Source: Phaseolus vulgaris (lineage: Eukaryota; Streptophyta; Magnoliopsida; Fabales; Fabaceae). Taken from it: a DNA stretch of 64,000 bases. The position numbers and the translations under genes were made by a program. Under the pieces are notes generated by a model. The model was not told the origin of the DNA, made no database searches, and saw only the letters and a list, made by a program, of their open reading frames with translations. This document shows positions 46,508 through 57,800 of this stretch, piece by piece (the stretch's first letter is position 1; each line of letters starts with the position of its first letter). The stretch spans positions 14,292,427-14,356,426 of the forward strand of contig NC_023758.2 in NCBI RefSeq assembly GCF_000499845.2, given 5' to 3'.

Positions 46508-47077
46508 AATGCTGCTTTCCTCCAAAGTTAAAGGAAAACTGGAAAACCTGGAGGAGGGTCCGTTGATGGATCACACTACAAGGCAACTGGGGGAAACCCT
46601 AGTTTCAAACTATCTTATCCTTTCCAAGTTGTGGAAAATGAAGGAACTAGCCAAAGAGGAAGCCCTCCAAGCTGCAGGGCTCAAACGACAAGTCAGCGGA
46701 CTCATGCTAGAGGTGGAGGAGCTTCGAAAAGTTCTTGAAGAGACCAAGGCTCTCCTGTTTGGGAAGTTCCAAGAGGCCTTGGGGCTATATGCGAGGAATA
46801 ATGATCTTCGCACTAAGGTGGAGAATCTAAAGGAAGAGTTGGCTGGGAGGGACAAGGATGTGGCCAGGCAGAAGGAGGAGCTGGCACATAAGGATGAGCT
46901 CTTGCAGAAAACCAAGAAGACCTGATGAGTGATGCCGCTGACTCCTACATGGCAGGCTTTGAGGATGCTGTTGCCCAAGCCACATGTATCTACCCCGAGT
47001 CATACTTCTCCCAACTTGGAGTGGGCAAGATCGTGGTAGATGGTCGAATAGTAGACGAAGAGGAAAAGCATCCTTAG
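46508..47077 (+). pseudogene. Antisense accessory ORF of element C, C-terminal part
   Basis: A 138-codon frame (46509-46925) is nearly all coiled coil, with heptads of Leu and many Glu/Lys (EEALQAAGLKRQVSGLMLEV, LRKVLEETKALLFGKFQEAL). A frameshift near 46910 leads to DSYMAGFEDAVAQATCIYPE and DFSQLGLDK-like SYFSQLGVGKIVVDG, ending at TAG 47075-47077. This C-terminus is common in the accessory ORF of legume Tat-like elements, recalled from memory. The N-terminal domain present in element D is missing; sequence 46080-46500 may be its leader. It runs against the integrase strand. Confidence 0.65.
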
Positions 47078-47639
47078 GTTTCCTTGTGATCAACCTCCTT
47101 CTGTAGCCTTCAAAACAATTTCCCATTCTTTGTATATATGTATGCACAATTTATTTATGTCATTATGCTTTCCCTTTACATAGCTTGACTAGCACATTGA
47201 TAATGCCTGCTTTCTAATAGACACGACTACCATAACTTTAACCAGCTAATGATAACGCATTTGGACGCTTCACGCTTAAGCAATACTGATATCATGATTA
47301 AATCTAATGATTAATACTAACATGACAAAGGTGATTGGCGATGCACAACTAACTGTCTTAACAAGATAATCATTTTGATTTACTGTAAAGAGTTACCGTA
47401 CTCTTGACATGGTCGACCTGGACCTCATGGCTGTAGTGGGTATTCCACTTTACCTTCTTTTCATGCTTCCCTCCCTGAATATAAGGATGGCTGGTCGAGG
47501 AGTTAATTCTCCCCTCAAATCCATATTTCCTGTGCCGATGTGGGTTGCTCTGCACCCTTTACCTGCACTCCCGAGCCGTGAAGTCTTTACCATGACAGGA
47601 CAACGTCCCCGGCTTAAACAATTTCACTTACAGAAGACA

Positions 47640-48600
47640 AATTCTTTTGATACACCTGAGCTCAGAGCCTCTCTGGGCAACAGGTCCTCTTACGTGAATT
47701 GCTATGAATGTTTATACTTGCTAAAGGGATGTTTCAACGTGGTTCGAGCCAATACAATGGCGAGCGGCGATCAGGGGTACCTAAGCTCTCTGAGCAAGAG
47801 GTATTCACGCCTGAATCACTACGAACCTTTTACTCTCTAAAGGGAGATCTCAACGTGGTTCGAGCCAATACAATAGCGAGTGGCGATCAGGGGTACCTGA
47901 GCTCTCTAAGCAAGAGGTATTCATGCCTGAATCGCTATGAACCTTTTACTCCCTAAAGGGAGATTTCAACGTGGTTCTCATGATAAACCAACCAATGGTA
48001 AACTGTGATTCAAGGTACCTAAGCTCAGAGCCGCTCTAGGCAATAAGTTCTCTTACATGAATCACTATAACTGTTTATACTCCCTAAAGGGAGGTTCCAC
48101 TGTGGTTCATGCCAATACAATGGCGAACGGTGATCAGGGGTACCTGAGCTCAGAGCCTCTCTAAGCAAAAGGTATTCGCACCTGAATCGTTATGAACCTT
48201 TCTGCTCCCTAGAGGGAGATTTCACTGCGGTTTGTGCCAATATATGGCGAGCGACGATCAGGGGTACCTGAGCTCAGAGCCTCTCTGAGAAAAAGGTATT
48301 CGCACCTGAATCACTCTGAACCTTTCTACTTCCTAAAGGGAGATTTCACTCTGGTTCGTGCCAATATAATGGCGAGCGGCGATCAGGGGTACCTGAGCTC
48401 AGAGCCTCTCTGAGCAAAAGGTATTCGCACCTGAATCGCTATGAACCTTTTTGCTCCCTAGAGGGAGATTTCACTATGGTTCGTGCCAATATAATGGTGA
48501 GCGACGATCAGGGGTACCTGAGCTCAGAGCTTCTTTGGGGAAAAGGTATTCGCACCTGAATCGCTATGAACCTTTTTGCTCCCTTAAGGGAGATATTTCC
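47640..48600. repeat. Tandem array, about eight copies of a 116-126-bp unit
   Basis: The core GATCAGGGGTACC recurs near 47769, 47885, 48011 (as GATTCAAGGTACC), 48131, 48257, 48381 and 48507, with an earlier partial copy at 47650. Each unit also has GAGCTCAGAGCCTCTCTG, CTGAATCGCTATGAACC and CCCTAAAGGGAGA. Unit length is not a multiple of three, so frames across it (for example 47409-47956) are fortuitous. The two copies near 47769 and 47885 lack a block found in the others. Confidence 0.9.
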
Positions 48601-48644
48601 GATGTTATCAAAGTATACTGCAAGCATATTTTTCAAATAACTTT

Positions 48645-48692
48645 TTTATTGGGTGACCTCATTAAAAAACCCTGATAAGGGAAAAAAAGTGT
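48645..48692 (-). other. Conserved post-integrase motif
   Basis: Minus-strand CCCTTATCAGGG with TTTTTTAATGAGGT, the counterpart of the motif at 13955-14010 in element B. It begins about 40 bp after the integrase stop. Confidence 0.5.
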
Positions 48693-48728
48693 CCCCTTAA
48701 ACGTTCACACTGCATACACTAGCATACA

Positions 48729-49060
48729 CTAGCATAATAAAATGAAATAAAACTTAAGATTGGCCCTGTTCCATGTTCGGGGAATAATCCCACCTTCCAA
48801 GGTCTCGAGTCTATATGCTCCATTCTCGAGTACCTCTATCACACAGAATGGGTCAGTCCATTTGGGAGACAACTTATTCTTCAACTGATAGGGGTGAGCT
48901 TTCCGCATTACCTGATCGGTGACCTGGAACTGCCAGGGTCTCAACTTGGACTTCTGCTTATATTCCACTTTTCTCTTCAAGGCTTCAGCCTTGATGCGTG
49001 GTTTCTCCCTCACCTCGTCGAGCAAGTCTAAATTCACCTTCCTTTCTTCGTGACAGAAGG
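48729..49060 (-). pseudogene. Ty3/gypsy integrase C-terminal fragment
   Basis: The frame 48729-49037 reads LRPWQFQVTDQVMRKAHPYQ, then LSPKWTDPFCVIEVLENGAY and TLEGGIIPRTWNRANLKFYF, the C-terminal DNA-binding part of a Tat-like integrase. The normal GDLVLRK and GPF are altered to TDQVMRK and DPF. The stop is in the usual place. The catalytic core, RNase H, reverse transcriptase and protease are absent because the element is truncated near 49060. Confidence 0.85.
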
Positions 49061-50036
49061 ATTAAAAATTAAAGATAGTAAAGTAAAGCAAGTACTCAAA
49101 AGAAATCTAAGAATGACACTAGAATGGATTACAAAACGACAAAAATTAAAAACTAAAACTTTGGGCAGTGGTACTTGACTGGTTTATCTCTTTTGATTCA
49201 TAAATGATGGGCCTTGAAAATTTAATCCTTACAAGATGAAATCAAATGAAAAATATTCACACAATTTTTATATCAATTTGGAATTGGACCTAAAAAAACT
49301 AAATGTCACACTATTGTTTAAAACACTAGGCATTACATTTCTCGCTAGCTTTTTCAATTTGTGCATCTGGATTTTGATGCCCCTTTTTAACACAAACTTT
49401 CTAACATATAAATTTAACATATAAAATTTCTTAACACTTAGTTCACAATTTTTTTTTCAGTAAGTACCCAAAATCAGCAAACAACAAAGAGAAAGAAACC
49501 CTTGAAAATGAAAAAAGGATATGATTAAATCAAGACACAAAGGAACCTAACTCTAAAGAACTTGTCAATGGTCTAATAACAAGCATATGAACTCAAATAC
49601 AAAAAATTAAAAACAAACAAAAGCACATAATACTCCAATCACTTCTAATAATTTTATGAATTTTTGTTGTTGTTGGACACAAAAGCAAGAAAATAAAATT
49701 TAAACAAAGTACTACAAGAATTTTATGAAAATCATGAATTCAACATGACTTGACAACGTGGAACAGATTTAGAAAATCAAAATGACACAAAATTAAATTG
49801 AATTAACCGAATAAAATGAAACAAGAGTCAAGCAAAAACAAAAGCACACACAATATAACAAAACCTAAAAGCAACACATGTTCCAGAAGGAACTATTAAT
49901 TTGAAAATAATAGAATGGATAATAACTACAGATCAAATGTTAAAATGAGATGTTCAAGACACGTAAAAAAAATAGTGAACACAACACAGAAATGAAGAAA
50001 GAAAATATAAGAAGAAGAAACACTTAGCACATAAAA
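49061..50036 (-). other. AT-rich DNA, possibly leader of LTR F element; no gene seen
   Basis: It lies directly downstream (minus sense) of the primer-binding site of LTR F, so it would be the leader/gag region, but no gag frame is visible in it. Confidence 0.4.
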
Positions 50037-50930
50037 CCATGGCTCTAGATACCAAATGATGGCTGCATTATTCTCATTGCATTGTTTTGATTTTTAATTT
50101 TGTATGAAGCTATGGAAGCTGCTAAAAATGGATGTAGAATTGATGTGAGTTGATTTTAGATTTCACATTTTAAAGGTTTCACTTTTGTTTAGAATTTGTG
50201 GATTAGCAAATTAAAGGGGAGAACCCTAAGAAGATTCCCACTGAACACGAACTTAACCAAGTGATAGTGTGAAGGTTCACTTCAGAAGGGTAAAGAGAAA
50301 AATACAGATATATGGTGTGGATGATGCAAAGAGGGCGAAAATTAAAAGATAACAAGAAGAAGATGACAAGATATGGGCCGAAATTAAAAGAAGATAATAA
50401 AATGAAGATGAGATGAAGATAGCGCAAAAAGGAAGCAAAAGGAATTAAAAAGGTAAAAAGATGAAGAGATAGAGGAAACTTATGGAATGGAAGATGTCAC
50501 GCCACTTGGAACAGATGAACTCCAAGATGAGTGGTGCAAAAGTCGCCACTTGAGATATCACTCACTCAAGATAAGATCCAGATAAAACTGAGAGTACTCA
50601 AACTCAAAAATTCACTTATGTAGAGTTTCTTTACTTCAATTTTCAATGTCTTAATACATGAGGCAAAGCACCCTATTTATAGGAAAGGGTGCCTTGATAG
50701 GCAAGTTGAGCAAGGGTAGAAAGGGGCAAAGGAAGGGTCAGCCAATGGGGGTTGACTAAGGTCAAAACCGCCCCTTTGACTAGGTCTTCTAGAAGGTAGG
50801 TCAACCTTCCTTCCTAAAGGGCTAGGCACAAGCTAAAATGATAAGCACACCCTCCTATTATTCTAAATGAACCTACTTTAGCCTATTTTCCTATTTGGAC
50901 CCCTAAAGTGAGTCCAAATTATTTACAACA
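50037..50930 (-). mobile_element. LTR F with tRNA-Met primer-binding site
   Basis: In minus sense the LTR runs from TGTTGTAAATAATTTGG (50930) to GCAGCCATCA (50057). TGGTATCTAGAGCCATGG follows at 50054-50037, close to the site complementary to initiator tRNA-Met (TGGTATCAGAGCC). The TATA box CTATAAATAGG lies near 50675 on the minus strand. A partial copy lies at 35035-35508. It could belong to a copia or a gypsy chromovirus element; internal sequence does not decide it. Confidence 0.65.
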
Positions 50931-51100
50931 TGTTTTTATTTTATTTTTAAGAAGACCAGAAGAAATAACAGTTGATGTTTTGGTCTAGGCCCAATTCTTC
51001 TTTTGGTGAGGTCCGTTTGATATTTGGTGGGGCTTTGACTTGACTACTCAGATGACTGTTTACAGTGTGATTTGTCTCTTGAGTCCTTGGTCATCTTCTT
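50931..51100. other. Junction between LTR F and a family R copy, no gene seen
   Basis: No frame or motif recognised. Confidence 0.4.
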
Positions 51101-51800
51101 GGCTGCTTGGATTGAATAATGAATAATCTGGGTTTGAAGTGGAGATGGGTTTGGAAGAGTGAGAGGTGAGACCAACTCAGTAGGATGGAGTCTAGGGGAG
51201 AGACTGCACAAGAGACTACCCTAGGATAGTTTAAGAACAAGTGTTTATGACAAAAAATGGGAAGTATAACTCTTCTCATTCAAGTTGAAAAATATAAGAG
51301 ATGAGCACACTTACATATAGTGTCATGGTCAATAAAAATTGGGGCCAAATTCTGAAAATAAAATTCAAAATATAACCCCTAGATCTATATGAGCAAATGA
51401 GATTGTGCCATGTGGATAGTCACACACTCCCTACTTCTCACATGCTTTCCATGCACCCTTCTAATTGTCTAACCTTCCTTGGTACACAAACTTCATCACA
51501 AGACGGACCTATGCTTTTATTTGGGCCAAAGGAAGCCTAAATGAAACCCTAGGAAGATTAAGAACCCTAATCCTAATCTACCCTAAATCAAAATACAAGA
51601 CCAAAATTCCTACTCTACTTGACCCAAATACATGACTAATTTATTTAACAATTATAAACTCAAATAAATCTCATTATACTTTATACATATATACAAAGTA
51701 AAGTTTAACCCAAAAAGATAAAAGTTACTAAGCTCGGCTGAGTCCCACTCTTCATCTATTCTCTTGGTCATAACTCTAATTATTGGTCCCTTACTCAGGA
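51101..51800 (-). repeat. Family R copy 1: LTR with 3' end of a polyprotein
   Basis: Shares segments with 59940-60610, 60680-61440 and, inverted, 62595-63269: GAGAGGTGAGACCAACTCA, GAAACCCTAGGAAG, and AAAGTTTAACCC. At 51731-51800 the minus strand reads LSKGPIIRVMTKRIDEEWDS, which resembles the C-terminal tail of legume gypsy polyproteins, just before the LTR start (TGTTAAATAAATTAG near 51650). Confidence 0.6.
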
Positions 51801-52059
51801 ATCTTCCATTACTTCCTATATAGGAGTGAAAAGTGATTACAAGTTAGTTAAAATTAATATAAAAGACTAACTAACTAAAAATAATATATGTAAAAGATGA
51901 TTAGTTCATCAGACTATATAAATCTGAGTCATTATATTACCTTACTACTACACAAAGTTTGCAACCATCATACAAATCTACTACTAGAGGAAATCTAAAA
52001 TATAAGGCAATATATCTTATAATAAGTTTGAAACACCAAAATTTACGAAACTCCACCTT
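51801..52059. other. Intergenic spacer, no gene seen
   Basis: AT-rich, no motif recognised. Confidence 0.4.
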
Positions 52060-52990
52060 AGATTGCACTCTTTTTCTTCTATAATTACTACCAAGAATCT
52101 ACATTCAGTAAGTCCAAGTAATACATGAACTTCCTTCTTTTACTTCTTGGTGTCAATATTCTTCATTTCAATCCTCCTCTCCTTAGTACAAATGAAGTCA
52201 TGTCTAATGTAGATATGATTTGTTCTACCATGTCACACATGTTCCTTGCCAGAAAATATCGTGCTTAAACTACTGCAAAAGAGGCACCCTCTTTAATCAT
52301 ATTGGCTTATACCATATACTCAACTTTAGTAATTGATAGAGATATTGTTGGTCGGGGAGTAGCTTTCCAACTAAGCAATGACCCGATAATTGTGAATGAG
52401 TAGCCTATTATGGGTCATCTAGCATCTGAGTCCACATAAAGTCAAAGTATGAGAAACCTGTTGGAGTACATTACAAATCACCCTTGAAGATAATTTCAAT
52501 GTCACCTGTTCCCTTAACATATTTTAGGAATGTCTATCAATGATCATTCTTAGGGTTGTTCACATATTTTTTTAGTAGACTAACCACTTAGTTTCTTTAC
52601 GAGATGTTATCAATGTCGTCTACATACAATAAGAAGATAAATTCAACATTCTCCACCTTCTTATAATAGATAGATGGATCAAAAAGTTTGTTATCGTACC
52701 CTTAAGAGACGATGAACTGGTATAAAATTTCTTACCATTGTCTAAGAGATGATGAGCTGATAAAACCTTTTATTATAGGAGATTGTTTCGGCACCTAAAA
52801 ACCTTTCGGCTGGAACATCATTCATTCATGTGGCCATGAAGGAACACTTTTACATATAATTTCTCAAGCTCCATATCTTGACCTGTGCATGACTACCAGA
52901 GAGAAAATATTACTGTGGTCCACGCCATGTCGGAGCTTTACTTCACTAGATGACTTCCCATTATACACTTCATAAATGATCTTCTTCTTT
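52060..52990 (-). pseudogene. Ty1/copia reverse transcriptase-RNase H, heavily decayed
   Basis: Frames in order on the minus strand: HGVDHSNIFSLVVMH near 52910 (normally VDY.EIFSPVV), FQPKGF near 52800, then EFIFLLYVDDI near 52640 with the catalytic YVDD. Then come YVDSDAR and PIIGYSFTIIGSLLSWKATP near 52370-52430, and SLSITKVEYM near 52325, which is the RNase H region (normally SLSTTEAEYMA). Many stops and shifts. LTR assignment is unclear. Confidence 0.75.
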
Positions 52991-53334
52991 AAAATACACT
53001 TCCCATTACTAGATGGTTTACTGAACATATTTAGTAACTCACTGACATATTCACTATCTCATTTTTGTCTCCAATCGCTTATTTCACTCGTCTTCAATCA
53101 TCTATTCTGATATTCATTTCTATATAGATTAAATAGAATTAAAAGAACTAATCAAATATTATAATTAAAGAAAAATATTAATTCTAAACAAGTGTTAAAA
53201 AACAATTTCTTTGACAAAAACTTGAATTAAAAAAGACTATAGAATTAAAACAAAATACTACATACAATTTTAGAACAAAATTTTATTCAATACAACCTCA
53301 GAATTCAATGAAAAATTACAAGGAAACAAATTAC
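52991..53334. other. AT-rich intergenic DNA, no gene seen
   Basis: May include the lost left arm of MITE 3; no frame recognised. Confidence 0.4.
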
Positions 53335-53541
53335 TTTAGATTCTAAATTTGGTACGTAAAATCTTGGTAGCTAATTAGATACCAATTTAGAAATTGATTT
53401 ATAAATTTTTTTCAATAATAAGAATTACTTTAGATATCAATAATATTTTAGTTTATAAGATAATATTTAATTTAGTTGATATAATAATTAATTATTTTTT
53501 TCTATAAAATTAGTTTCTATTTAATAATTTTTTTAGTAGTG
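53335..53541. mobile_element. CACTA-type MITE 3, right half only
   Basis: Matches the right half of MITE 4 (GGTAGCTAATTAGATACCAA, ATAACTAATT-like) and ends TTTTTTTAGTAGTG, close to the family terminus. The left arm is missing or beyond recognition. Confidence 0.6.
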
Positions 53542-53811
53542 ATATATAACGACTAAGTTAAATAAAAAGATTTTCATCCTCTCTTTTTCATTAAAAAAAA
53601 TCTTTTTTTTATCTTTTCTCTCTTAATACTATACTTATAAATAATCTTAAAAAATCACTATTATCTAAGAGTATTTCTAATCTTAGGTTTATTCTTAGAA
53701 TGGGTATTGAAATCTTATTTAAATTTTAGGTCAGGTGACAATGTTTTCGTATGAAAGTGACATTTAGAAATAAAAAAAAAATCTGAAGATATTTTAAAAA
53801 TTTGAAATTAT

Positions 53812-54170
53812 TGACTAAAAAAAATTATTGAATAAAAACCAATTTTAGAAAAAAATAATAATTAGTTGTTGTAATAACTAAATTAAAGACCAATTTTAGT
53901 TTTTAAATTAGTTTTTATTATTGATAAATAATTTTTAAATTGGTATCTAATTAGCTACCAGGTTTTACTACCAATTTAAAATCTAAATAATTGGTAGTTA
54001 AAATCTGGTAGCTAATTAAATACCAATTTAAAAACTATTTATTAATAATAGAAATTAACTTAGAAACCAATAATTTTTAGTTTCTAAAATAGTTTCTAAT
54101 TTAGTTACTATAACAACTAATTATTTTTTTTATCTAAAATTTGTTTCTATTTAGTGTTTTTCTTATAATG
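53812..54170. mobile_element. CACTA-type MITE 4, long palindromic form
   Basis: About 359 bp of inverted arms meeting near 53990 (AATTGGTAGTTAAAATCTGG). The arms carry AATTAGTTGTTGTAATAACT and its complement. The termini are decayed (TGACTAAAAAAAATT on the left, TTTTTCTTATAATG on the right). Same family as MITE 1. Confidence 0.7.
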
Positions 54171-56933
54171 TATTTATTTGAACAAATATCATAAATGTTT
54201 TAGATATTTTATTAGTAAAAGTTATAAATACGGTAATAAGTTTAAAATTTAAAACTTATAAAGTATTTTTATTTAAGGGTGTGATATGTTATAAAATTTA
54301 AAATTCTATATTAAAAAATTAAAATATATGTTTTTATTAATAAGTAAATAAAATATTAATTAGAGTGTGTGTGTTATAAAAATAGATTATTATATTGAAA
54401 TAAAAATAGTAAAAAAAATTCAAAAATATGTAGCTCAACTAAACTAAAAAAAAAAATTAAAACTTACTACAATAATTTTTCCCATATAAATCACCTTAGT
54501 GAGGAGGTAGAAATTAATTTTGAGGCTGCGAAAGAAAGACAATTCATTATTATATTCGTACAATATTCAAACACAGTTACACAGTTTCCACTTCTCACTC
54601 ACTACTTCTCCTTATTTCTTCACCATTTTAAAACCAAAATGTTAAACACATTCTTATTTTTCCACTCTCTTTTTCATTACACCATTTTAAAACCAAAATA
54701 TTTTATACAATAATTCATTCTAAATAATATTCAAAATTAACTTTCATGCACTTCTCACGAGAACTTACTATGTTAGTGTAGGTTTTTTTTTTCATTTCCT
54801 CAAAAATATTTTAAATTTGGATTTTAATTTACACGAAAAATAATATAATTTTTAGTTTTTACATTTTAACAACAAAATAAATTTAATTTTCAATAAATTT
54901 AAACCGTATCACTTTTGATAAATAAGAATTAAAATTACATATTTAGAATTATTGAAGCATAAAAATATTATCCTTCGTTTTAAGAGTGTCGGTTGATGAA
55001 TAATAACTCGCATCTAGCTAGAAAGCCATCCCAGCAGCATTCTAGGATTACAAAAAGAAATAGGACACCCCCGATTAATTATTTCTAAATTTCTTTATTA
55101 TTTTTCTGAAAAACACCTAAGATAGTTTTTTTACTACTTAAATATATACAACAAATTAAGTTGATCTTTTGAAAATTAAATATCAACATGGCCTTTTATA
55201 ATATTAAATAGTAATATTTTATGTTATTATTTTATTATAATATTGTTAGCATAATTTTTTATAAAAAATTATTAACGTTAAAATTTAAAGCTTAGAGTTA
55301 TATAATAGTTTTATCCTATAAAAAAGTTTTTAAAAAGATGTGTATTTAAATTATTTTTAATGTTGGTTGATTTCTAGATTTTGAGACTCTTAATTCATCT
55401 TAAACCACTTTTCATTTTCCAAAAACGAATATTCATCTATTTTTTGGTTCCTATGTCAATATTTTTAACCTCAAATTTATTAAAATAATATTATTAGAGC
55501 TAATAATTGCATATTATGTATTATCGGAGTCCGGAAATGTAACTTAGAAAGAAAAAGTGTATTTAAAAAAAAATTGCTTTGATTTTAAATATTTAAAAAA
55601 GTTAATTAATATCCAAAACTTTTGGGTGGTCAAAACTTCATGCAAAGTGCATCTTTTGAAAACCAATGCAAGTAGTTAATCAATTTGTTTCATCACGAAA
55701 TCTTCGAGGTTCATTAACCAAACCATAACATAAAGTAATAGTACAAGTAACCATGCACCTTAATTTTAAAATGGTGGCTCGTGCACCCAAACTAAAAAGT
55801 ATGAGAAATAAATTGAATTTTATTACACACGATCAAATTGTTTGTAATCAATTAGAAGTTAGGATCGTAAATCACGTGTAGTGTTACATAAAATCTTAGC
55901 CAAACAGCTACTGTAGATGTTATTTTAATTATAAGTTTGCTAGGGTTAGGATCTAGAACGTGAGTAGGTGTAAGTAATAATATAACAGCCCATAATACTG
56001 CCACTCTGCCTAATGTATACGGATTAATTAATTCAGCTTAAGTCTTTATTTTTGGGATTAAAATTGACGGATTAGAAGACAAACAAAATATGATAAAAAT
56101 GAATGAAAAAATAAGTTTTGTTAATTGAATAAAGTAAAAAAAATAAAGACCAAGGAGGCAACTAGTTGAGTAAATACCGTACTTTATTTATAAATTTTGT
56201 CATGTGTTCAATCCTATGTATGAAAAGAAGTAAAAGAAAGAAGAAGAAATGAATGAAAAATATAAAAATAAATATATTATGAACTTGTATTAAAATTTTA
56301 AACTCGTATTTATTAAATATGAATTCATTCCCACACGCCCTTCGTAAGGATAAAAATAGAATAGGCCAAACTTATTCCCAACTCACTCCTCTATGATACC
56401 TATTCACATATTATATTATTTTTTATTTTATTTGAACTAAAAAAATATATATTAATTTATAACCACTCAAAATAAATTTTAAGAAATGATATAAAATATG
56501 TAACACCTTCATTTAGTTGTTTAAACATATGTGAGAACTTAGAAATTACATATAATATTGTCAACCATATATTCAATATAAGTTTGTCATACCTATTTTT
56601 AATACACATCATAAAATATTATAATTTTTTTCAGGTTTAATATTTATAGAATTATCTTCTTATGTGTTAAAATATAATTATAATAAAATCACAAAATAAA
56701 GATATATATATATATATATATATATATAATACAAGGATCATTTAATCATTTAATTTATAATAATATTAATATATGTATAATTATTCATTTAGTCAATCAA
56801 AGGTAATTTATCTCATCAACATTAAATATATAATACCTGATGCTTCTAAAAGATTAATATTAAGTTCAAATTTAGAGATTAACGTTTGTCACAATATTTA
56901 TATTTGTTTAACAATATACTCTTTTCAGTATAG
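54171..56933. other. AT-rich intergenic DNA, 2.7 kb, no gene seen
   Basis: No convincing frame on either strand. Contains a TA run at about 56702-56728. This is one of the longest stretches without a recognised element. Confidence 0.5.
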
Positions 56934-56938
56934 ATTGT

Positions 56939-57358
56939 TGTACGTAACATCAATTGCAATCATCCTGTTATAGAGGTCAGGCGGGTCAAGTCACAATTGA
57001 ATCGTGATACTTAAGTTGCTACGTCCTTAAGTAGAAAGAGTTGCACTCTAACTATTAACTATAACTTTTGGCCTAGGGGTAAATGATCAATCCAACAATT
57101 AGTTTCAGAGCCAAGGTCGAGTTTGATTCCCAATGGGATAATTTTTCAAGGGGAGATTGTTACAGGTTGCACAATTGTCCTGTGGGGCAAGTGAAACATT
57201 TGTTAAGGGGGGGACTTTTGCAGGTGACATCAATTGTCCTGTGGTGAAGGCTAGGTGGGCCAAGTCATAATTGAGGCGTGGTGCTTGGACTGCTACGCTC
57301 AGTAGAAAGAGTTGCACCTTGACTATTAATTATAGCTTGGTAAACGTTCAATCCAATA
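56939..57358 (+). mobile_element. TRIM: miniature LTR retrotransposon
   Basis: Two related terminal repeats, 56939-57097 and about 57219-57358, share ACATCAATTG, GGTCAAGTCA, GTAGAAAGAGTTGCAC, ACTATTAA and CAATCCAA. Between them are a primer-binding-like site TTAGTTTCAGAGCC (57099-57112, compare TGGTATCAGAGCC) and a polypurine tract AAGGGGAGA (57148-57156) followed by TGTTACAGG. A second polypurine run AAGGGGGGGA lies at 57205-57214. No coding capacity. TATAG at 56929-56933 and 57357-57361 could be a target duplication, but it implies slightly different ends. Confidence 0.55.
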
Positions 57359-57361
57359 TAG

Positions 57362-57800
57362 TTCCACTTAGAAATCTCCTATAACAATGAAATTTCTTAC
57401 ATATCTTGATGGGTTTGACCAACTTTTCACCCCTACCTTTTGATATCAAAACTTTTTATTGACACTCACCACATGATATATTTGTTTATTTGATTTAAGG
57501 TATCATTATAACTTAGAATCTCATTGAATATAATAACTTAATATTCACACAATGCATCAAAAAATCAACAATACCTATTTTGCCTAACAATCAATCCTTT
57601 TCGATATAGATTTCATTTAACAATTTCCTATAACAATGTAATTTCTTACACATACTATTGGTATCACTGACTCTTCACCCCAACTTGATGTCAAAGTTCT
57701 CCATTAACTTTCACCATATGATATATTTGTTTATCTAACTTAATGTATCATTAGAACTTGGAATCCCATTAAACTCCCTCACTTAATACTCACCAATGCT
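57362..57800 (+). repeat. Local direct duplication, about 190-bp unit
   Basis: 57368-57560 and 57625-57790 share CCTATAACAATG-AATTTCTTAC, TTTTCACCCC/TCTTCACCCC, CATGATATATTTGTTTAT and TATCATTA-AACTT. Diverged, so old. Confidence 0.6.

Larger units (their letters stand above)
45223..49060 (-). mobile_element. Element C: 3' half of a Tat-like Ty3/gypsy element
   Basis: In minus sense the order is integrase C-terminus (49037-48729), conserved T-rich motif (48690-48645), tandem repeats (48600-47640), an antisense ORF on the plus strand (46508-47077), a polypurine tract ATGCGGGGCTTG (45971-45982) and an LTR (45970-45223). The 5' half is lost near 49060. This is the layout of Tat-lineage elements that carry an antisense ORF. 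Confidence 0.75.

Noticed and set aside
47409..47956. Frames of 82 and 143 codons across the 125-bp array
   Set aside because: They exist because the repeat unit lacks stops in one frame; the unit length is not a multiple of three and the frame is lost between units.
57067..57131. TGGCCTAGGGGTAAA and a GTTTGATTCC-like box suggesting a tRNA-derived SINE
   Set aside because: The boxes are imperfect and the region is better explained as LTR end, primer site and leader of a TRIM.
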